DNA of 64,000 nucleotides from positions 148,705 through 212,704 of the forward strand of contig NZ_JABWRB020000005.1 in assembly GCF_014268745.2 (NCBI RefSeq), in the 5' to 3' direction. This document shows positions 53,366-62,909 of this stretch, piece by piece. The position numbers and the translations under genes are program-made. Position 1 is the first letter of the stretch. Each line of letters opens with the position of its first letter. The stretch is from Pseudomonas zanjanensis. Its GTDB lineage: Bacteria > Pseudomonadota > Gammaproteobacteria > Pseudomonadales > Pseudomonadaceae. The notes beneath the pieces are model-generated. The model was given only the letters and a program-made list of their open reading frames with translations, was not told the DNA's origin and searched no databases.

Positions 53366-53746
53366 ATGACCAAGACCGTAATCACCAGCGACAAGGCCCC
53401 AGCCGCCATCGGCACCTATTCCCAGGCGATCAAGGCCGGCAACACGGTGTACATGTCGGGCCAGATCCCACTGGACCCGAAAACCATGGAACTGGTGGAA
53501 GGCTTCGAAGCCCAGACCGTGCAGGTGTTCGAAAACCTCAAGGCCGTGGCCGAGGCTGCCGGTGGTTCGTTCAAGGACATCGTCAAGCTGAATATCTTCC
53601 TCACCGACCTGAGCCACTTTGCCAAGGTCAACGAGATCATGGGCAAATACTTCGACCAGCCCTACCCTGCCCGCGCCGCCATCGGCGTAGCGGCCCTGCC
53701 GAAGGGCTCACAGGTCGAGATGGATGCCATCCTGGTCCTCGAGTAA
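53366..53746 (+). CDS. ridA: RidA family enamine/imine deaminase
   Basis: The 126-residue protein begins MTKTVITSDKAPAAIGTYSQ and carries the conserved PARAAIGVAALPKGSQVEMDAI region with the catalytic arginine. RidA hydrolyses 2-aminoacrylate and related imines. It follows spoT by 35 bases and ends in a terminator. It is distinct from the shorter dad-operon RidA relative at 21849. Confidence 0.95.
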   Translation: MTKTVITSDKAPAAIGTYSQAIKAGNTVYMSGQIPLDPKTMELVEGFEAQTVQVFENLKAVAEAAGGSFKDIVKLNIFLTDLSHFAKVNEIMGKYFDQPYPARAAIGVAALPKGSQVEMDAILVLE

Positions 53747-53753
53747 TAAGGTC

Positions 53754-53781
53754 GGCGCAGCTTCCCCCGCTGCGCCGTTTT
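53754..53781 (+). terminator. terminator after ridA
   Basis: Stem GGCGCAGC / GCTGCGCC (loop TTCCCCC) followed by GTTTTC, just after the ridA stop codon. Confidence 0.85.
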
Positions 53782-53801
53782 CGTCTTGAAAGGATTCCAC
53801 C

Positions 53802-54542
53802 ATGCGCAAAGCGCTTGCTCTCTCGCTGGCAGCCCTGCTCCTGGGCGGCTGCGCCAGCGACCCTGCCGACCGTGACATCAGCGGCACCTGGATCAACCAG
53901 GCGGCCATCGACGCTGCCGCCAAGGGCGGCCCGCTGCGCGAAGCGCTGCAAGGCTATGGCCCGAACCTGGAATGGGACGTCAACACCCGGGCCGGCCAGG
54001 CGCGCTACACCAACGGTTTTGAAAACGTCGAAGGCAAGTTGCTGGGCGAAGAAGACGGCGCTTGGAAAGTCGACTTCTACGGCAGCTCCGCCAGCGAACT
54101 CAAGCGCGACGGCGACCAGTTGAGCCAGGCCGCCACCGAGAACGAACCGCAGCAGGTGTTCGACCGCGCGCAAGTGCAGGCACCGGAAGGCGCACCCATC
54201 GGTGCCAGTTTCGAGCGCGCGCTGTATGCCGCTTACCTCGGCGGCGCGTGGAACATCACCAGCGGCCCCGGCCAGGGCGCCACCGTGCAATTCCAACCCG
54301 ACGGCCAGGTCAGCGGCCTGCCGGGTGCCGATCGCTACGCCTTGTGCCTGGCCGGCGATTGCGCCTCCATGAGCGGCGGCAACGACAACATCTGGCTGCA
54401 ACAAAACGGCCAGGGCAATACATGGATCTTTGCCCGCGACGGCAAGAAGCTGGAGATTTTCCAGACCGTGAATGCGGCATTGGCGGATGAAATGCCTTCG
54501 TTCACGCCGGGCAACCGGCAGTGGGTGCTTGAAAAGCAGTAG
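53802..54542 (+). CDS. hypothetical lipoprotein
   Basis: The 246-residue protein has a lipoprotein signal (MRKALALSLAALLLGGC; lipobox LLGGC, Cys17) and is then acidic and soluble in character. It is unrecognised beyond this. A possible repeated layout is visible: two segments each with ISGTWINQ / AYLGGAWNIT-like beginnings, as in lipocalin-like or META-type proteins. A plus-strand Shine-Dalgarno AAAGGA precedes ATG 53802. It is followed by a REPIN. Confidence 0.8.
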   Translation: MRKALALSLAALLLGGCASDPADRDISGTWINQAAIDAAAKGGPLREALQGYGPNLEWDVNTRAGQARYTNGFENVEGKLLGEEDGAWKVDFYGSSASELKRDGDQLSQAATENEPQQVFDRAQVQAPEGAPIGASFERALYAAYLGGAWNITSGPGQGATVQFQPDGQVSGLPGADRYALCLAGDCASMSGGNDNIWLQQNGQGNTWIFARDGKKLEIFQTVNAALADEMPSFTPGNRQWVLEKQ

Positions 54543-54562
54543 GAGCCACGACGCAACTCTCA

Positions 54563-54652
54563 TGTGGGAGCGGGCTTGCTCGCGAAGACGGCATGGCAGT
54601 CAACGAAGATGTTGAATGTCAGGGCCCCTTCGCGAGCAAGCCCGCTCCCACA
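54563..54652. repeat. REPIN
   Basis: Inverted REP pair (TGTGGGAGCGGGCTTGCTCG and complement) in the gap between convergent genes. Confidence 0.9.
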
Positions 54653-54675
54653 GGTGCTTTGGGGTGTCAGGCGAA

Positions 54676-55533
54676 TCAGCAGCGCCCTTCCAGAATCGCC
54701 GCATACCCCTCGCGAAAACTCGGATAACGCGGCGTCCAGCCCAAGGCCTTCGCCCGGGCATTGCTGCAGCGCTTGCTGCCGGCGCGCCGCACGCTGGCAT
54801 CTTCGGCCCACTCGGTAACACCCATGAATTCCCGCAGCCAGCCCACGACTTCGGCCAACGGCGCAGGGGCATTGTCGACGCCGATGTAGCAGTCGTCCAG
54901 CACCTTGCCTTGGCGATCAGCCTCCAGCAGAAACGCCAGCAAGCCGGCCGCGTCGTCAGCGTGGATACGATTGGCGTACAGCGGCGGGTCGATCACCACG
55001 CGATAACCCTGGCGCACCTGGCTCAGCAACCACTCCCGACCTGGACCATAAATGCCGGTCAGGCGCACGCGACTGGCCGGAATGCCGCTGTCCAGGGCGA
55101 CTTGCTCGGCTTCGAGCATCAATCGACCGGAATATCCGCCGGCCACGGTGGGCGACGTTTCATCCACCCATTCGCCCTGCTGCTGCCCATACACACTGCT
55201 GCTGGACACAAACAACAGGCGCTTGGGCCGTTGGCCATGCTGCTTCAGCCAGCCCAGCACATGCTGCAACCCTTCGACGTAAGCGCTGCGATAGCCCGCC
55301 TCGTCATGGTCGGTGGCCGCCGCGCTGTACACCAGGTAATCCAGGGACCCGGTGGGCCAGTCGGCGGGGCATTGCTCGCTGAATAAATCCCCTGCCACCC
55401 CGATGACACCCGCCGGCAAGTTCGAAACCGTGCGCCGCAGGCCATGGACTTGCCAATGTTCGGCCACTAACTGGCTGGCCAGGCGGCCGCCGATATCACC
55501 GCAGCCGGCGATCAAAACAGAAGGCGCGGACAT
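54676..55533 (-). CDS. NAD(P)-dependent epimerase/SDR family protein
   Basis: The 285-residue extended-SDR protein has the glycine motif IAGCGDIGGRLASQL near the N-terminus, SSSSVYGQQQGEW (YxxxK site is VYGQQ so the catalytic lysine is not obvious) and LTGIYGPGREWLL. It resembles YeeZ-type sugar nucleotide epimerase-like proteins of unknown substrate. ATG 55533 was chosen with GAGGAG upstream. It is divergent from exbB. Confidence 0.88.
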   Translation of the reverse strand: MSAPSVLIAGCGDIGGRLASQLVAEHWQVHGLRRTVSNLPAGVIGVAGDLFSEQCPADWPTGSLDYLVYSAAATDHDEAGYRSAYVEGLQHVLGWLKQHGQRPKRLLFVSSSSVYGQQQGEWVDETSPTVAGGYSGRLMLEAEQVALDSGIPASRVRLTGIYGPGREWLLSQVRQGYRVVIDPPLYANRIHADDAAGLLAFLLEADRQGKVLDDCYIGVDNAPAPLAEVVGWLREFMGVTEWAEDASVRRAGSKRCSNARAKALGWTPRYPSFREGYAAILEGRC

Positions 55534-55720
55534 CAAGAACTCCTCTGGCAAAGCCGCAGACTAGCCTCCGTGGGGGATGAGCGGCTAGCCATGCGACAAA
55601 AAAAGTAACTGTATTACTTTTGTTAACAAGAATTACTTGCAATAATGCTCGCCACTTTTGTTCTCGGCCCACGAGGCCTGGAAGAACATCAACCTTCTTT
55701 TTTTCTCAGGTCCGGCCAGC

Positions 55721-56704
55721 ATGAAACGCTCTCTATCCCCCGCTTCGCCAACCAATCGACCTCGTGCCTGGAGCACGGTAGCCGCCTTGTTGTTCAGCCT
55801 GTTGCTGGCACCTGCCGCGGCCTTCGCCGATGCACAGGCGCCCGCCACGACCCCAGCGACGACTCCGGCCGCCGCACCTGCTGCTGCCCAGGCGCCTGCC
55901 GATCCAGCCGCTCCCGTTGCGACGCCGGCCGCCACCGACCCGGCCCAAGCCGTCGAGGCCGATGCACCTGAAGTGCTCGAAGCCGACAATACCCTGGGCA
56001 TGGCCCACGACCTGTCGCCATGGGGCATGTACCAGAACGCCGACATCATCGTGAAGATCGTGATGATCGGTCTGGCCATCGCCTCGATCATCACCTGGAC
56101 CATCTGGATCGCCAAAGGCTTCGAGCTGCTGGGTGCCAAGCGTCGCTTGCGCGGTGAAATCGCCGCCCTGAAAAAAGCCGCCACCCTCAAGGAAGCCAGC
56201 GCCACCGCGGCGAAGGAAGGCACCCTCGCCAACCTGCTGGTGCATGACGCCCTCGAAGAGATGCGCCTGTCGGCCAACAGCCGCGAGAAGGAAGGCATCA
56301 AGGAGCGCGTGAGCTTCCGCCTCGAGCGCCTGGTCGCCGCCTGCGGTCGCAACATGAGCAGCGGCACCGGTGTGCTCGCCACCATTGGTTCCACCGCGCC
56401 GTTCGTCGGCCTGTTCGGCACCGTGTGGGGCATCATGAACAGCTTCATCGGCATCGCCAAGACCCAGACCACCAACCTCGCCGTCGTCGCCCCGGGTATT
56501 GCCGAAGCCCTGCTGGCAACGGCACTGGGCCTGGTCGCGGCGATCCCGGCGGTGGTGATCTACAACGTCTTCGCCCGCTCCATTGCCGGCTACAAGGCCC
56601 AGGTTTCCGACGCTTCGGCTGAAGTCCTGCTGCTGGTCAGCCGTGATCTCGACCACTTGCCGCCCGAGCGTGGCTCGCAACCACACATGGTGAAAGTGGG
56701 GTAA
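55721..56704 (+). CDS. exbB: TonB-system energizer ExbB
   Basis: The 327-residue inner-membrane protein has three transmembrane helices (about 115-140, 230-255, 270-295) with the TolQ/ExbB motif GTVWGIMNSFIGIA. It has an unusually long N-terminal extension (about 20-95) after a signal-like helix, rich in Ala and Pro, as in other Pseudomonas ExbB. With ExbD and TonB it powers uptake of iron-siderophore complexes and other ligands. ATG 55721 was chosen over 55658. Next, exbD starts 6 bases after its stop. Confidence 0.95.
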   Translation: MKRSLSPASPTNRPRAWSTVAALLFSLLLAPAAAFADAQAPATTPATTPAAAPAAAQAPADPAAPVATPAATDPAQAVEADAPEVLEADNTLGMAHDLSPWGMYQNADIIVKIVMIGLAIASIITWTIWIAKGFELLGAKRRLRGEIAALKKAATLKEASATAAKEGTLANLLVHDALEEMRLSANSREKEGIKERVSFRLERLVAACGRNMSSGTGVLATIGSTAPFVGLFGTVWGIMNSFIGIAKTQTTNLAVVAPGIAEALLATALGLVAAIPAVVIYNVFARSIAGYKAQVSDASAEVLLLVSRDLDHLPPERGSQPHMVKVG

Positions 56705-56710
56705 TCGGCC

Positions 56711-57139
56711 ATGGGCCTGCATTTGAAAGAAGGCGCAGACGACGATCTGGCCGAGAACCACGAAATCAACGTCACGCCGTTCATCGACGTGATGCTGGTG
56801 CTGTTGATCATCTTCATGGTGGCCGCCCCACTGGCCACCGTGGACATCAAGGTCGACCTGCCGGCGTCGACGGCCAAGCCTTCGCCGCGGCCGGAGAAAC
56901 CAGTGTTCCTCAGCGTCAAGGCCGATCAGCGCCTGTTCCTCGGTGAGGAAGAGGTCAAGGCCGACACCCTCGGCGCGACCCTCGACGCCAAGACCCAGGG
57001 CAAGAAGGACACGACGATCTTCTTCCAGGCCGATAAAGGCGTGGACTACGGCGACCTGATGAGCGTGATGGACGCGCTGCGGAGCGCCGGCTACCTGAAA
57101 GTCGGCCTGGTCGGACTCGAGACGGCGCCTAAAAAATGA
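56711..57139 (+). CDS. exbD: TonB-system energizer ExbD
   Basis: The 142-residue protein has one N-terminal membrane helix with the essential Asp in NVTPFIDVMLVLLIIFMV (about residue 25) and a periplasmic domain. Its stop overlaps the tonB start as ATGA, so translation is coupled. Confidence 0.96.
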   Translation: MGLHLKEGADDDLAENHEINVTPFIDVMLVLLIIFMVAAPLATVDIKVDLPASTAKPSPRPEKPVFLSVKADQRLFLGEEEVKADTLGATLDAKTQGKKDTTIFFQADKGVDYGDLMSVMDALRSAGYLKVGLVGLETAPKK

Positions 57140-57891
57140 TCACGACGCGCCAAAAGCTGACGCGTTACAGCGGTAGCCTGGCAGTGGTGCTGGGCGTGCA
57201 TGCGCTCGCCATCGCCCTGGCGCTGAACTGGACCACGCGAGCACCCATCGAGTTGCCGCCCCAGGCGATGATGGTCGAGCTGGCGCCGGTCCCAGCCCCG
57301 CCGCCACCGGCACCGCCAAAAGTCGTCACACCGCCGCAACCGCCCGAGCCGGTGGAAGAGCTGCCGCTGCCTAAACTCGCCGAAGCACCGAAGCCTGAAA
57401 TCGCCGTGCCCAAGCCGGTCAAGCCCAAGCCCAAGCCTCAACCGCCCAAGCCCAAAACGGTGGAGAAAAAACCCGAGCCGCCGAAGGAACAGCCGTCGGA
57501 GCAGAAGCCCAGCGACACGCCGCCCACCCAGTCAGTGGCCGAGAAGTCCGCGCAACCGGCGCCTGGCCCGTCGCCCGCGCAATCGGCTGCCAAGGCCAAT
57601 TGGCAGGGCACGTTGCTGGCGCATCTGGGCAAGTACAAGAAGTACCCGCCCAGAGCCCAGCAGATGAACAAGGAAGGCACCAACCGCCTGCGTTTCGTGG
57701 TGGATGCCGACGGCAACGTGTTGTCATTCGAATTGGTGGGCAGTTCCGGCACGGAGTTGCTGGACCGGGCCACCCTGGAGATGATCCGCCGCGCCCAGCC
57801 GTTACCCAAGCCACCGGCGGAGTTACTGACCAACGGCACCATCGAACTGACGGCACCGTTCGTGTACTCCATCGACAAGCGCCGGCGTTGA
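57136..57891 (+). CDS. tonB: TonB energy transducer
   Basis: The 251-residue protein has a single N-terminal membrane helix (about 12-32), a Pro/Lys/Glu-rich periplasmic spacer (about 45-150) and a C-terminal TonB domain (about 165-245; GTNRLRFVVDADGNVLSFEL). Short proline-rich repeats (PKPKPQPPKPK) are visible. Last gene of exbB-exbD-tonB; a REPIN follows. Expression is likely Fur-controlled, but I found no convincing Fur box. Confidence 0.95.
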   Translation: MITTRQKLTRYSGSLAVVLGVHALAIALALNWTTRAPIELPPQAMMVELAPVPAPPPPAPPKVVTPPQPPEPVEELPLPKLAEAPKPEIAVPKPVKPKPKPQPPKPKTVEKKPEPPKEQPSEQKPSDTPPTQSVAEKSAQPAPGPSPAQSAAKANWQGTLLAHLGKYKKYPPRAQQMNKEGTNRLRFVVDADGNVLSFELVGSSGTELLDRATLEMIRRAQPLPKPPAELLTNGTIELTAPFVYSIDKRRR

Positions 57892-57924
57892 CTCAATCTG
57901 GCAATCCGATGGCAGGTTGAATCC

Positions 57925-58058
57925 TGTGGCGAGGGAGCTTGCTCCCGCTGGGCCGCGAAGCGGCCCCAAAACCAGCGAATGTGCTGCATCAGGCAGACCG
58001 CGTTCGCCGCACCAGAGGCCTGCTGCGCAGGCCAGCGGGAGCAAGCTCCCTCGCCACA
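57925..58058. repeat. REP pair of the GTGGCGAGGG class
   Basis: Two REP units (GTGGCGAGGGAGCTTGCTCC at 57926 and its complement ending at 58057) in inverted arrangement with GGGCCGCGAAGCGGCCC and GGCCTGCTGCGCAGGCC palindromes inside, between tonB and oxyR. Confidence 0.9.
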
Positions 58059-58216
58059 ATGAGCACAACCGACATAAAGGCATCGAAAGATGCCTTTTTC
58101 ATATCCAGCAACGCCCCACAGACATTCGCCAGTGTCCCACCGCACCCCCAGTCTGATAACGTGCGTCTATCGATTGCAGCCGGTATGCTTGGCTCGCAAC
58201 TTCACGGACGCTCGCC

Positions 58217-59137
58217 ATGACCCTCACAGAATTACGCTACATCGTGACCCTCGCCCAAGAGCAGCATTTCGGCCATGCGGCCGAGCGTTGCCACGTCAGC
58301 CAGCCGACGCTGTCGGTGGGTGTGAAAAAACTTGAAGACGAACTCGGTGTGCTGATTTTCGAGCGCAGCAAAAGCGCCGTGCGCCTGACCCCGGTGGGCG
58401 AAGGCATCGTCGCCCAGGCACAGAAGGTCCTTGAACAGGCCCAAGGCATTCGCGAACTGGCCCAGGCCGGCAAGAACCAACTGACCGCCCCGCTGAAAGT
58501 CGGCGCGATCTACACCGTCGGCCCGTACCTGTTCCCGCACCTGATTCCGCAACTGCACCGGGTCGCCCCGCAGATGCCGTTGTACATCGAAGAAAACTTC
58601 ACCCACGTGCTGCGCGACAAGCTGCGCAACGGCGAGCTGGACGCGATCATCATCGCCCTGCCGTTCAACGAAGCCGATGTCCTGACCCTGCCGCTCTATG
58701 ACGAACCGTTCTACGTCCTGATGCCGGCAGAGCACCCCTGGACCCAGAAGAAAACCATCGACGCCGCCCTGCTCAACGACAAGAGCCTGCTGCTGCTCGG
58801 CGAAGGCCACTGCTTCCGCGACCAGGTGCTCGAAGCCTGCCCGACCCTGACCAAGGGCAGCGAAGGCGCCAAGCACACCACGGTGGAATCCAGCTCCCTG
58901 GAAACCATTCGCCACATGGTCGCTTCGGGCCTGGGCATCTCGATCCTGCCGCTGTCGGCGGTGGACAGCCACCATTACTCCCCTGGCGTGATCGAAGTCC
59001 GCCCGCTGACGCCACCCGTGCCGTTCCGCACCGTTGCCATCGCCTGGCGCGCCAGTTTCCCGCGACCCAAGGCCATCGAAATCCTCGCCGACTCGATCCG
59101 CCTGTGCTCCGTGGCCAAGCCGCCCGCTGCCAAGTAA
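58217..59137 (+). CDS. oxyR: hydrogen-peroxide-sensing LysR regulator OxyR
   Basis: The 306-residue LysR regulator starts MTLTELRYIVTLAQEQHFGHAAERCHVSQPTLSV. The two redox cysteines are present: Cys near 199 in LLLGEGHCFRDQVL and Cys near 208 in EACPTLTKG, which form the disulfide that switches OxyR on. It activates peroxide defence. It is followed after 9 bases by recG, as in P. aeruginosa, so the two may be co-transcribed. Confidence 0.96.
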   Translation: MTLTELRYIVTLAQEQHFGHAAERCHVSQPTLSVGVKKLEDELGVLIFERSKSAVRLTPVGEGIVAQAQKVLEQAQGIRELAQAGKNQLTAPLKVGAIYTVGPYLFPHLIPQLHRVAPQMPLYIEENFTHVLRDKLRNGELDAIIIALPFNEADVLTLPLYDEPFYVLMPAEHPWTQKKTIDAALLNDKSLLLLGEGHCFRDQVLEACPTLTKGSEGAKHTTVESSSLETIRHMVASGLGISILPLSAVDSHHYSPGVIEVRPLTPPVPFRTVAIAWRASFPRPKAIEILADSIRLCSVAKPPAAK

Positions 59138-59146
59138 GCCGCTGCC

Positions 59147-61222
59147 ATGACTGAGCTGTCGAAAGTGCCGGTCACGACACTCAAGGGTGTCGGTGAAGCC
59201 ATGGCCGAGAAACTGGCCAAGGTTGGCCTGGAAAACCTCCAGGACCTGCTGTTTCACCTGCCGTTGCGCTATCAGGACCGCACCCGCGTGGTGCCCATCG
59301 GCCATCTGCGCCCGGGGCAGGACGCGGTGATTGAAGGCACCGTCAGCGGCGCCGATGTGGTCATGGGCCGTCGTCGCAGCCTGGTGGTGCGCCTGCAGGA
59401 TGGCACCGGTGGGCTCAGCCTGCGTTTCTATCACTTCAGCAATGCGCAAAAGGAAGGCCTCAAGCGCGGCACCCGCGTGCGTTGCTACGGCGAAGCACGG
59501 CCCGGGGCGTCGGGGCTGGAGATCTATCACCCGGAATACCGCAGCATTACCGGTGACGAGCCGCCGCCCGTGGATGAAACCCTGACCCCGGTCTATCCGC
59601 TCACCGAAGGCCTGACCCAACAACGTTTGCGCCAGCTCTGCCAGCAAACCCTGACGCTACTCGGCCCCAGCAGCCTGCCCGACTGGCTGCCCACGGAACT
59701 GGCCCGGGACTACCAGTTGGCGCCGCTGGCCGATGCGATCCGCTACCTGCACCATCCGCCTGCCGATGCCGACGTCGACGAACTCGCCCTCGGCCATCAC
59801 TGGGCCCAGCATCGCCTCGCGTTCGAAGAACTGCTGACCCATCAACTGTCCCAGCAACGCCTGCGCGAAAGCCTGCGTTCCCTGCGCGCCCCGGCCATGC
59901 CCAAGGCCAAGGACCTGCCGGCCCGCTATCTGGCTAACCTCGGCTTCACCCCGACGGGCGCCCAGCAACGGGTGGGCAACGAAATCGCCTACGACCTGAG
60001 CCAGCCCGAGCCGATGCTGCGGCTGATCCAGGGCGATGTCGGCGCCGGCAAGACCGTGGTTGCCGCCCTCGCCGCGCTGCAGGCCTTGGAGGCCGGTTAT
60101 CAAGTGGCGTTGATGGCGCCCACCGAAATCCTCGCCGAGCAACATTTCATCACCTTCCAGCGCTGGCTCGAACCACTGGGCATTGAAGTCGCCTGGCTGG
60201 CCGGCAAGCTCAAGGGCAAGAACCGCGCCGCCGCCCTGGCGCAGATCGCCGAAGGCGCGCCGATGGTGGTCGGCACCCATGCGCTGTTCCAGGATGAAGT
60301 GCAGTTCAAGAACCTGGCCCTGGTGATCATCGACGAACAGCACCGCTTCGGCGTGCAACAACGCCTGGCTTTGCGGCAGAAAGGCGTGGGTGGGCGCATG
60401 TGTCCTCACCAACTGATCATGACCGCCACGCCGATCCCACGGACCCTGGCGATGAGCGCCTACGCCGACCTCGACACCTCGATCCTCGACGAACTGCCCC
60501 CCGGCCGCACACCGGTCAACACCGTGCTGGTCACCGATACCCGACGAGTGGAAGTGATCGAGCGCGTGCGCAGCGCCTGTGCCGAAGGGCGGCAGGCCTA
60601 TTGGGTGTGCACATTGATCGAAGAGTCGGAAGAGCTGACCTGCCAGGCGGCCGAAACCACCTTCGAGGACCTCACCGCCGCCCTCGGCGAGTTGAAGGTC
60701 GGGCTGATCCACGGCCGCATGAAACCCGCCGAGAAAGCCGCGGTCATGGCTGAATTCAAGGCCGGCGCCCTGCAACTGCTGGTCGCCACCACGGTGATCG
60801 AGGTCGGCGTCGACGTGCCAAACGCCAGCCTGATGATCATCGAAAACCCCGAGCGCCTGGGCCTGGCGCAGTTGCACCAGCTGCGCGGCCGGGTGGGCCG
60901 GGGCAGCGCCGCCAGCCATTGCGTCTTGCTCTATCACCCGCCACTGTCGCAGATCGGGCGCCAACGGCTGGGGATCATGCGCGAAACCAACGACGGTTTC
61001 GTCATCGCAGAAAAAGACCTCGAATTGCGCGGCCCCGGTGAAATGCTCGGCACGCGCCAGACCGGTCTGCTTCAATTCAAGGTAGCCGACCTGATGCGCG
61101 ACGCCGATCTGCTCCCTGCCGTACGCGACGCCGCCCAGGCCCTGCTGGAACGCTGGCCCGACCACGTCAGCCCACTGCTGGATCGCTGGCTGCGTCATGG
61201 GCAGCAATACGGCCAAGTGTGA
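59147..61222 (+). CDS. recG: ATP-dependent DNA helicase RecG
   Basis: The 691-residue helicase regresses stalled forks and processes Holliday junctions. It has an N-terminal wedge/OB domain (about 1-190), Walker A GDVGAGKTVVA, DEQH (IIDEQHRFG), TATPIPRT, and the RecG TRG motif region with GRVGRG near 585. Full length. It follows oxyR. Confidence 0.97.
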   Translation: MTELSKVPVTTLKGVGEAMAEKLAKVGLENLQDLLFHLPLRYQDRTRVVPIGHLRPGQDAVIEGTVSGADVVMGRRRSLVVRLQDGTGGLSLRFYHFSNAQKEGLKRGTRVRCYGEARPGASGLEIYHPEYRSITGDEPPPVDETLTPVYPLTEGLTQQRLRQLCQQTLTLLGPSSLPDWLPTELARDYQLAPLADAIRYLHHPPADADVDELALGHHWAQHRLAFEELLTHQLSQQRLRESLRSLRAPAMPKAKDLPARYLANLGFTPTGAQQRVGNEIAYDLSQPEPMLRLIQGDVGAGKTVVAALAALQALEAGYQVALMAPTEILAEQHFITFQRWLEPLGIEVAWLAGKLKGKNRAAALAQIAEGAPMVVGTHALFQDEVQFKNLALVIIDEQHRFGVQQRLALRQKGVGGRMCPHQLIMTATPIPRTLAMSAYADLDTSILDELPPGRTPVNTVLVTDTRRVEVIERVRSACAEGRQAYWVCTLIEESEELTCQAAETTFEDLTAALGELKVGLIHGRMKPAEKAAVMAEFKAGALQLLVATTVIEVGVDVPNASLMIIENPERLGLAQLHQLRGRVGRGSAASHCVLLYHPPLSQIGRQRLGIMRETNDGFVIAEKDLELRGPGEMLGTRQTGLLQFKVADLMRDADLLPAVRDAAQALLERWPDHVSPLLDRWLRHGQQYGQV

Positions 61223-61301
61223 GCACGCGCTCAGTTTTCAAGACCCGCGTGCCGGACAAGCTGGTTATACTGACCAACTTGTAGGAAAACGGATACAGAC
61301 C

Positions 61302-62699
61302 ATGACAGAAGCTGCCCTCGTCCCCGAAGCCCCGCACGCTCCGTCTGTTATTCGGCTGTTGCTCGAGAAATTGGGCATCGGCTATGACGAAGTACTCGAA
61401 CGACCCGGCCTGAACCCAGCCCGCAAGGTGCAGGCGGTGTTGCTGCACGATGCCGTTGGCGCGCTCATGGTGCTGTTTCCACAAAGCCAGCTGCTGGACC
61501 TCAATCGCCTGGCCGAACTCACCGGTCGCAAGCTCACGGCGGTGCCGACCGAACGCCTGGAGCGCATGCTCGGCAAACACAGCCTGAGCCTGCTGCCCGG
61601 CCTGCCGGCGCTGACCAGCTCACCGTGCCTGTACGAAGAAAGCCTGCTGCGCGAACCCAAATTGCTGATCAACTCCGGCGAGCCGGGGCTGCTGCTGGAA
61701 GTGACCAGCGAAGCGTTCAAGACCATGCTCACCAAGGCCAGCGCCGCGACATTTGGCGAAGCCGTGAGCAACATCACCCCCAACCTGGACCGTCCGCACG
61801 ACGACCGCGCGGAAATCACCCAGGCTGTGCAAGCGTTTACCGCCCGGCGTATCCAGCAACGGCTGGAGGAAACCATCGAGATCCCGCCGCTGGCTGAAAC
61901 CGCGCAAAAAATCATCAAGCTGCGGGTCGACCCCGACGCCACCATCGACGACATCACCGGCGTGGTGGAAACCGATCCGGCCCTGGCCGCGCAAGTAGTG
62001 AGCTGGGCCGCCTCGCCCTACTACGCCTCGCCCGGCAAGATTCGCTCGGTGGAAGACGCCATCGTCCGGGTGCTGGGATTCGACCTGGTGATCAACCTGG
62101 CACTGGGCCTGGCCCTGGGCAAAACCCTGAGCCTGCCCAAGGACCATCCGCAACACACCACGCCGTACTGGCACCAGTCGATCTACACCGCCGCCGTCAT
62201 CGAAGGCCTGACCCGCGCCATGCCGCGGGCCCAGCGTCCCGAAGGCGGCCTGACCTACCTCTCCGGCCTGCTGCACAACTTTGGTTATCTACTGCTGGCC
62301 CATGTGTTCCCGCCGCACTTCTCGCTGATCTGCCGACACCTGGAGGTCAACCCGCACCTGTGCCACAGCTACGTGGAGCAACACTTGCTGGGCATCAGCC
62401 GCGAGCAGATCGGCGCCTGGCTGATGCGCTACTGGGACATGCCCGACGAACTGGCCACCGCCCTGCGCTTCCAGCACGACCCGCACTACGACGGCGAATA
62501 CGCCGCCTACCCGAACCTGGTGTGCCTGGCCGTGCGCTTGCTGCGCTCGCGCAGCATCGGCTCCGGCCCGGATGAAGACATCCCGGATGCGTTGCTCGAA
62601 CGTGTGGGCCTGACCCGGGAAAAGGCCAACGATGTGGTCAGCAAGGTGCTTGAGGCCGAAGTGCTGCTGCGGGAACTGGCTTCGCAGTTCGGCCACTGA
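61302..62699 (+). CDS. HDOD domain protein with YbaK-like N-terminal domain
   Basis: The 465-residue protein has an N-terminal YbaK/aminoacyl-tRNA-deacylase-like domain (about 15-160; VQAVLLHD, TSEAFKTML) and a C-terminal HDOD domain (about 190-400; IPPLAETAQKIIKLRVDPDATIDDIT). HDOD proteins lack full HD residues and often act in signalling; this one matches PA5346 in position. ATG 61302 was chosen; the open frame to 61197 overlaps recG. A signalling role is inferred only. Confidence 0.88.
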   Translation: MTEAALVPEAPHAPSVIRLLLEKLGIGYDEVLERPGLNPARKVQAVLLHDAVGALMVLFPQSQLLDLNRLAELTGRKLTAVPTERLERMLGKHSLSLLPGLPALTSSPCLYEESLLREPKLLINSGEPGLLLEVTSEAFKTMLTKASAATFGEAVSNITPNLDRPHDDRAEITQAVQAFTARRIQQRLEETIEIPPLAETAQKIIKLRVDPDATIDDITGVVETDPALAAQVVSWAASPYYASPGKIRSVEDAIVRVLGFDLVINLALGLALGKTLSLPKDHPQHTTPYWHQSIYTAAVIEGLTRAMPRAQRPEGGLTYLSGLLHNFGYLLLAHVFPPHFSLICRHLEVNPHLCHSYVEQHLLGISREQIGAWLMRYWDMPDELATALRFQHDPHYDGEYAAYPNLVCLAVRLLRSRSIGSGPDEDIPDALLERVGLTREKANDVVSKVLEAEVLLRELASQFGH

Positions 62700-62772
62700 T
62701 GCCCGGCTGATTCATAGCTCATTGATGGCTAACTGCCTGATGAGCTCATTGGCTGCTGACTGAAGAGCTTTT

Positions 62773-62903
62773 GTGGCGAGGGAGCTTGCTCCCGCTCGGC
62801 TGCGTAGCAGCCGCAAAACCTGCCGACGCGATCTGCCTGGAAGACCGTGTCAATCCGTTTGGGGCCGCTTCGCCGCCCAGCGGGAGCAAGCTCCCTCGCC
62901 ACA
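62773..62903. repeat. REP pair of the GTGGCGAGGG class
   Basis: Inverted pair GTGGCGAGGGAGCTTGCTCC (62773) and its complement (to 62903), enclosing CGGCTGCGTAGCAGCCG. Between convergent genes. Confidence 0.88.
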
Positions 62904-62909
62904 GGGGAG

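Noticed and set aside
55590..55650. possible Fur box before exbB
   Set aside because: The AT-rich stretch has scattered AATTACTTG/AATAATG pieces but no 19-bp match with usable symmetry.
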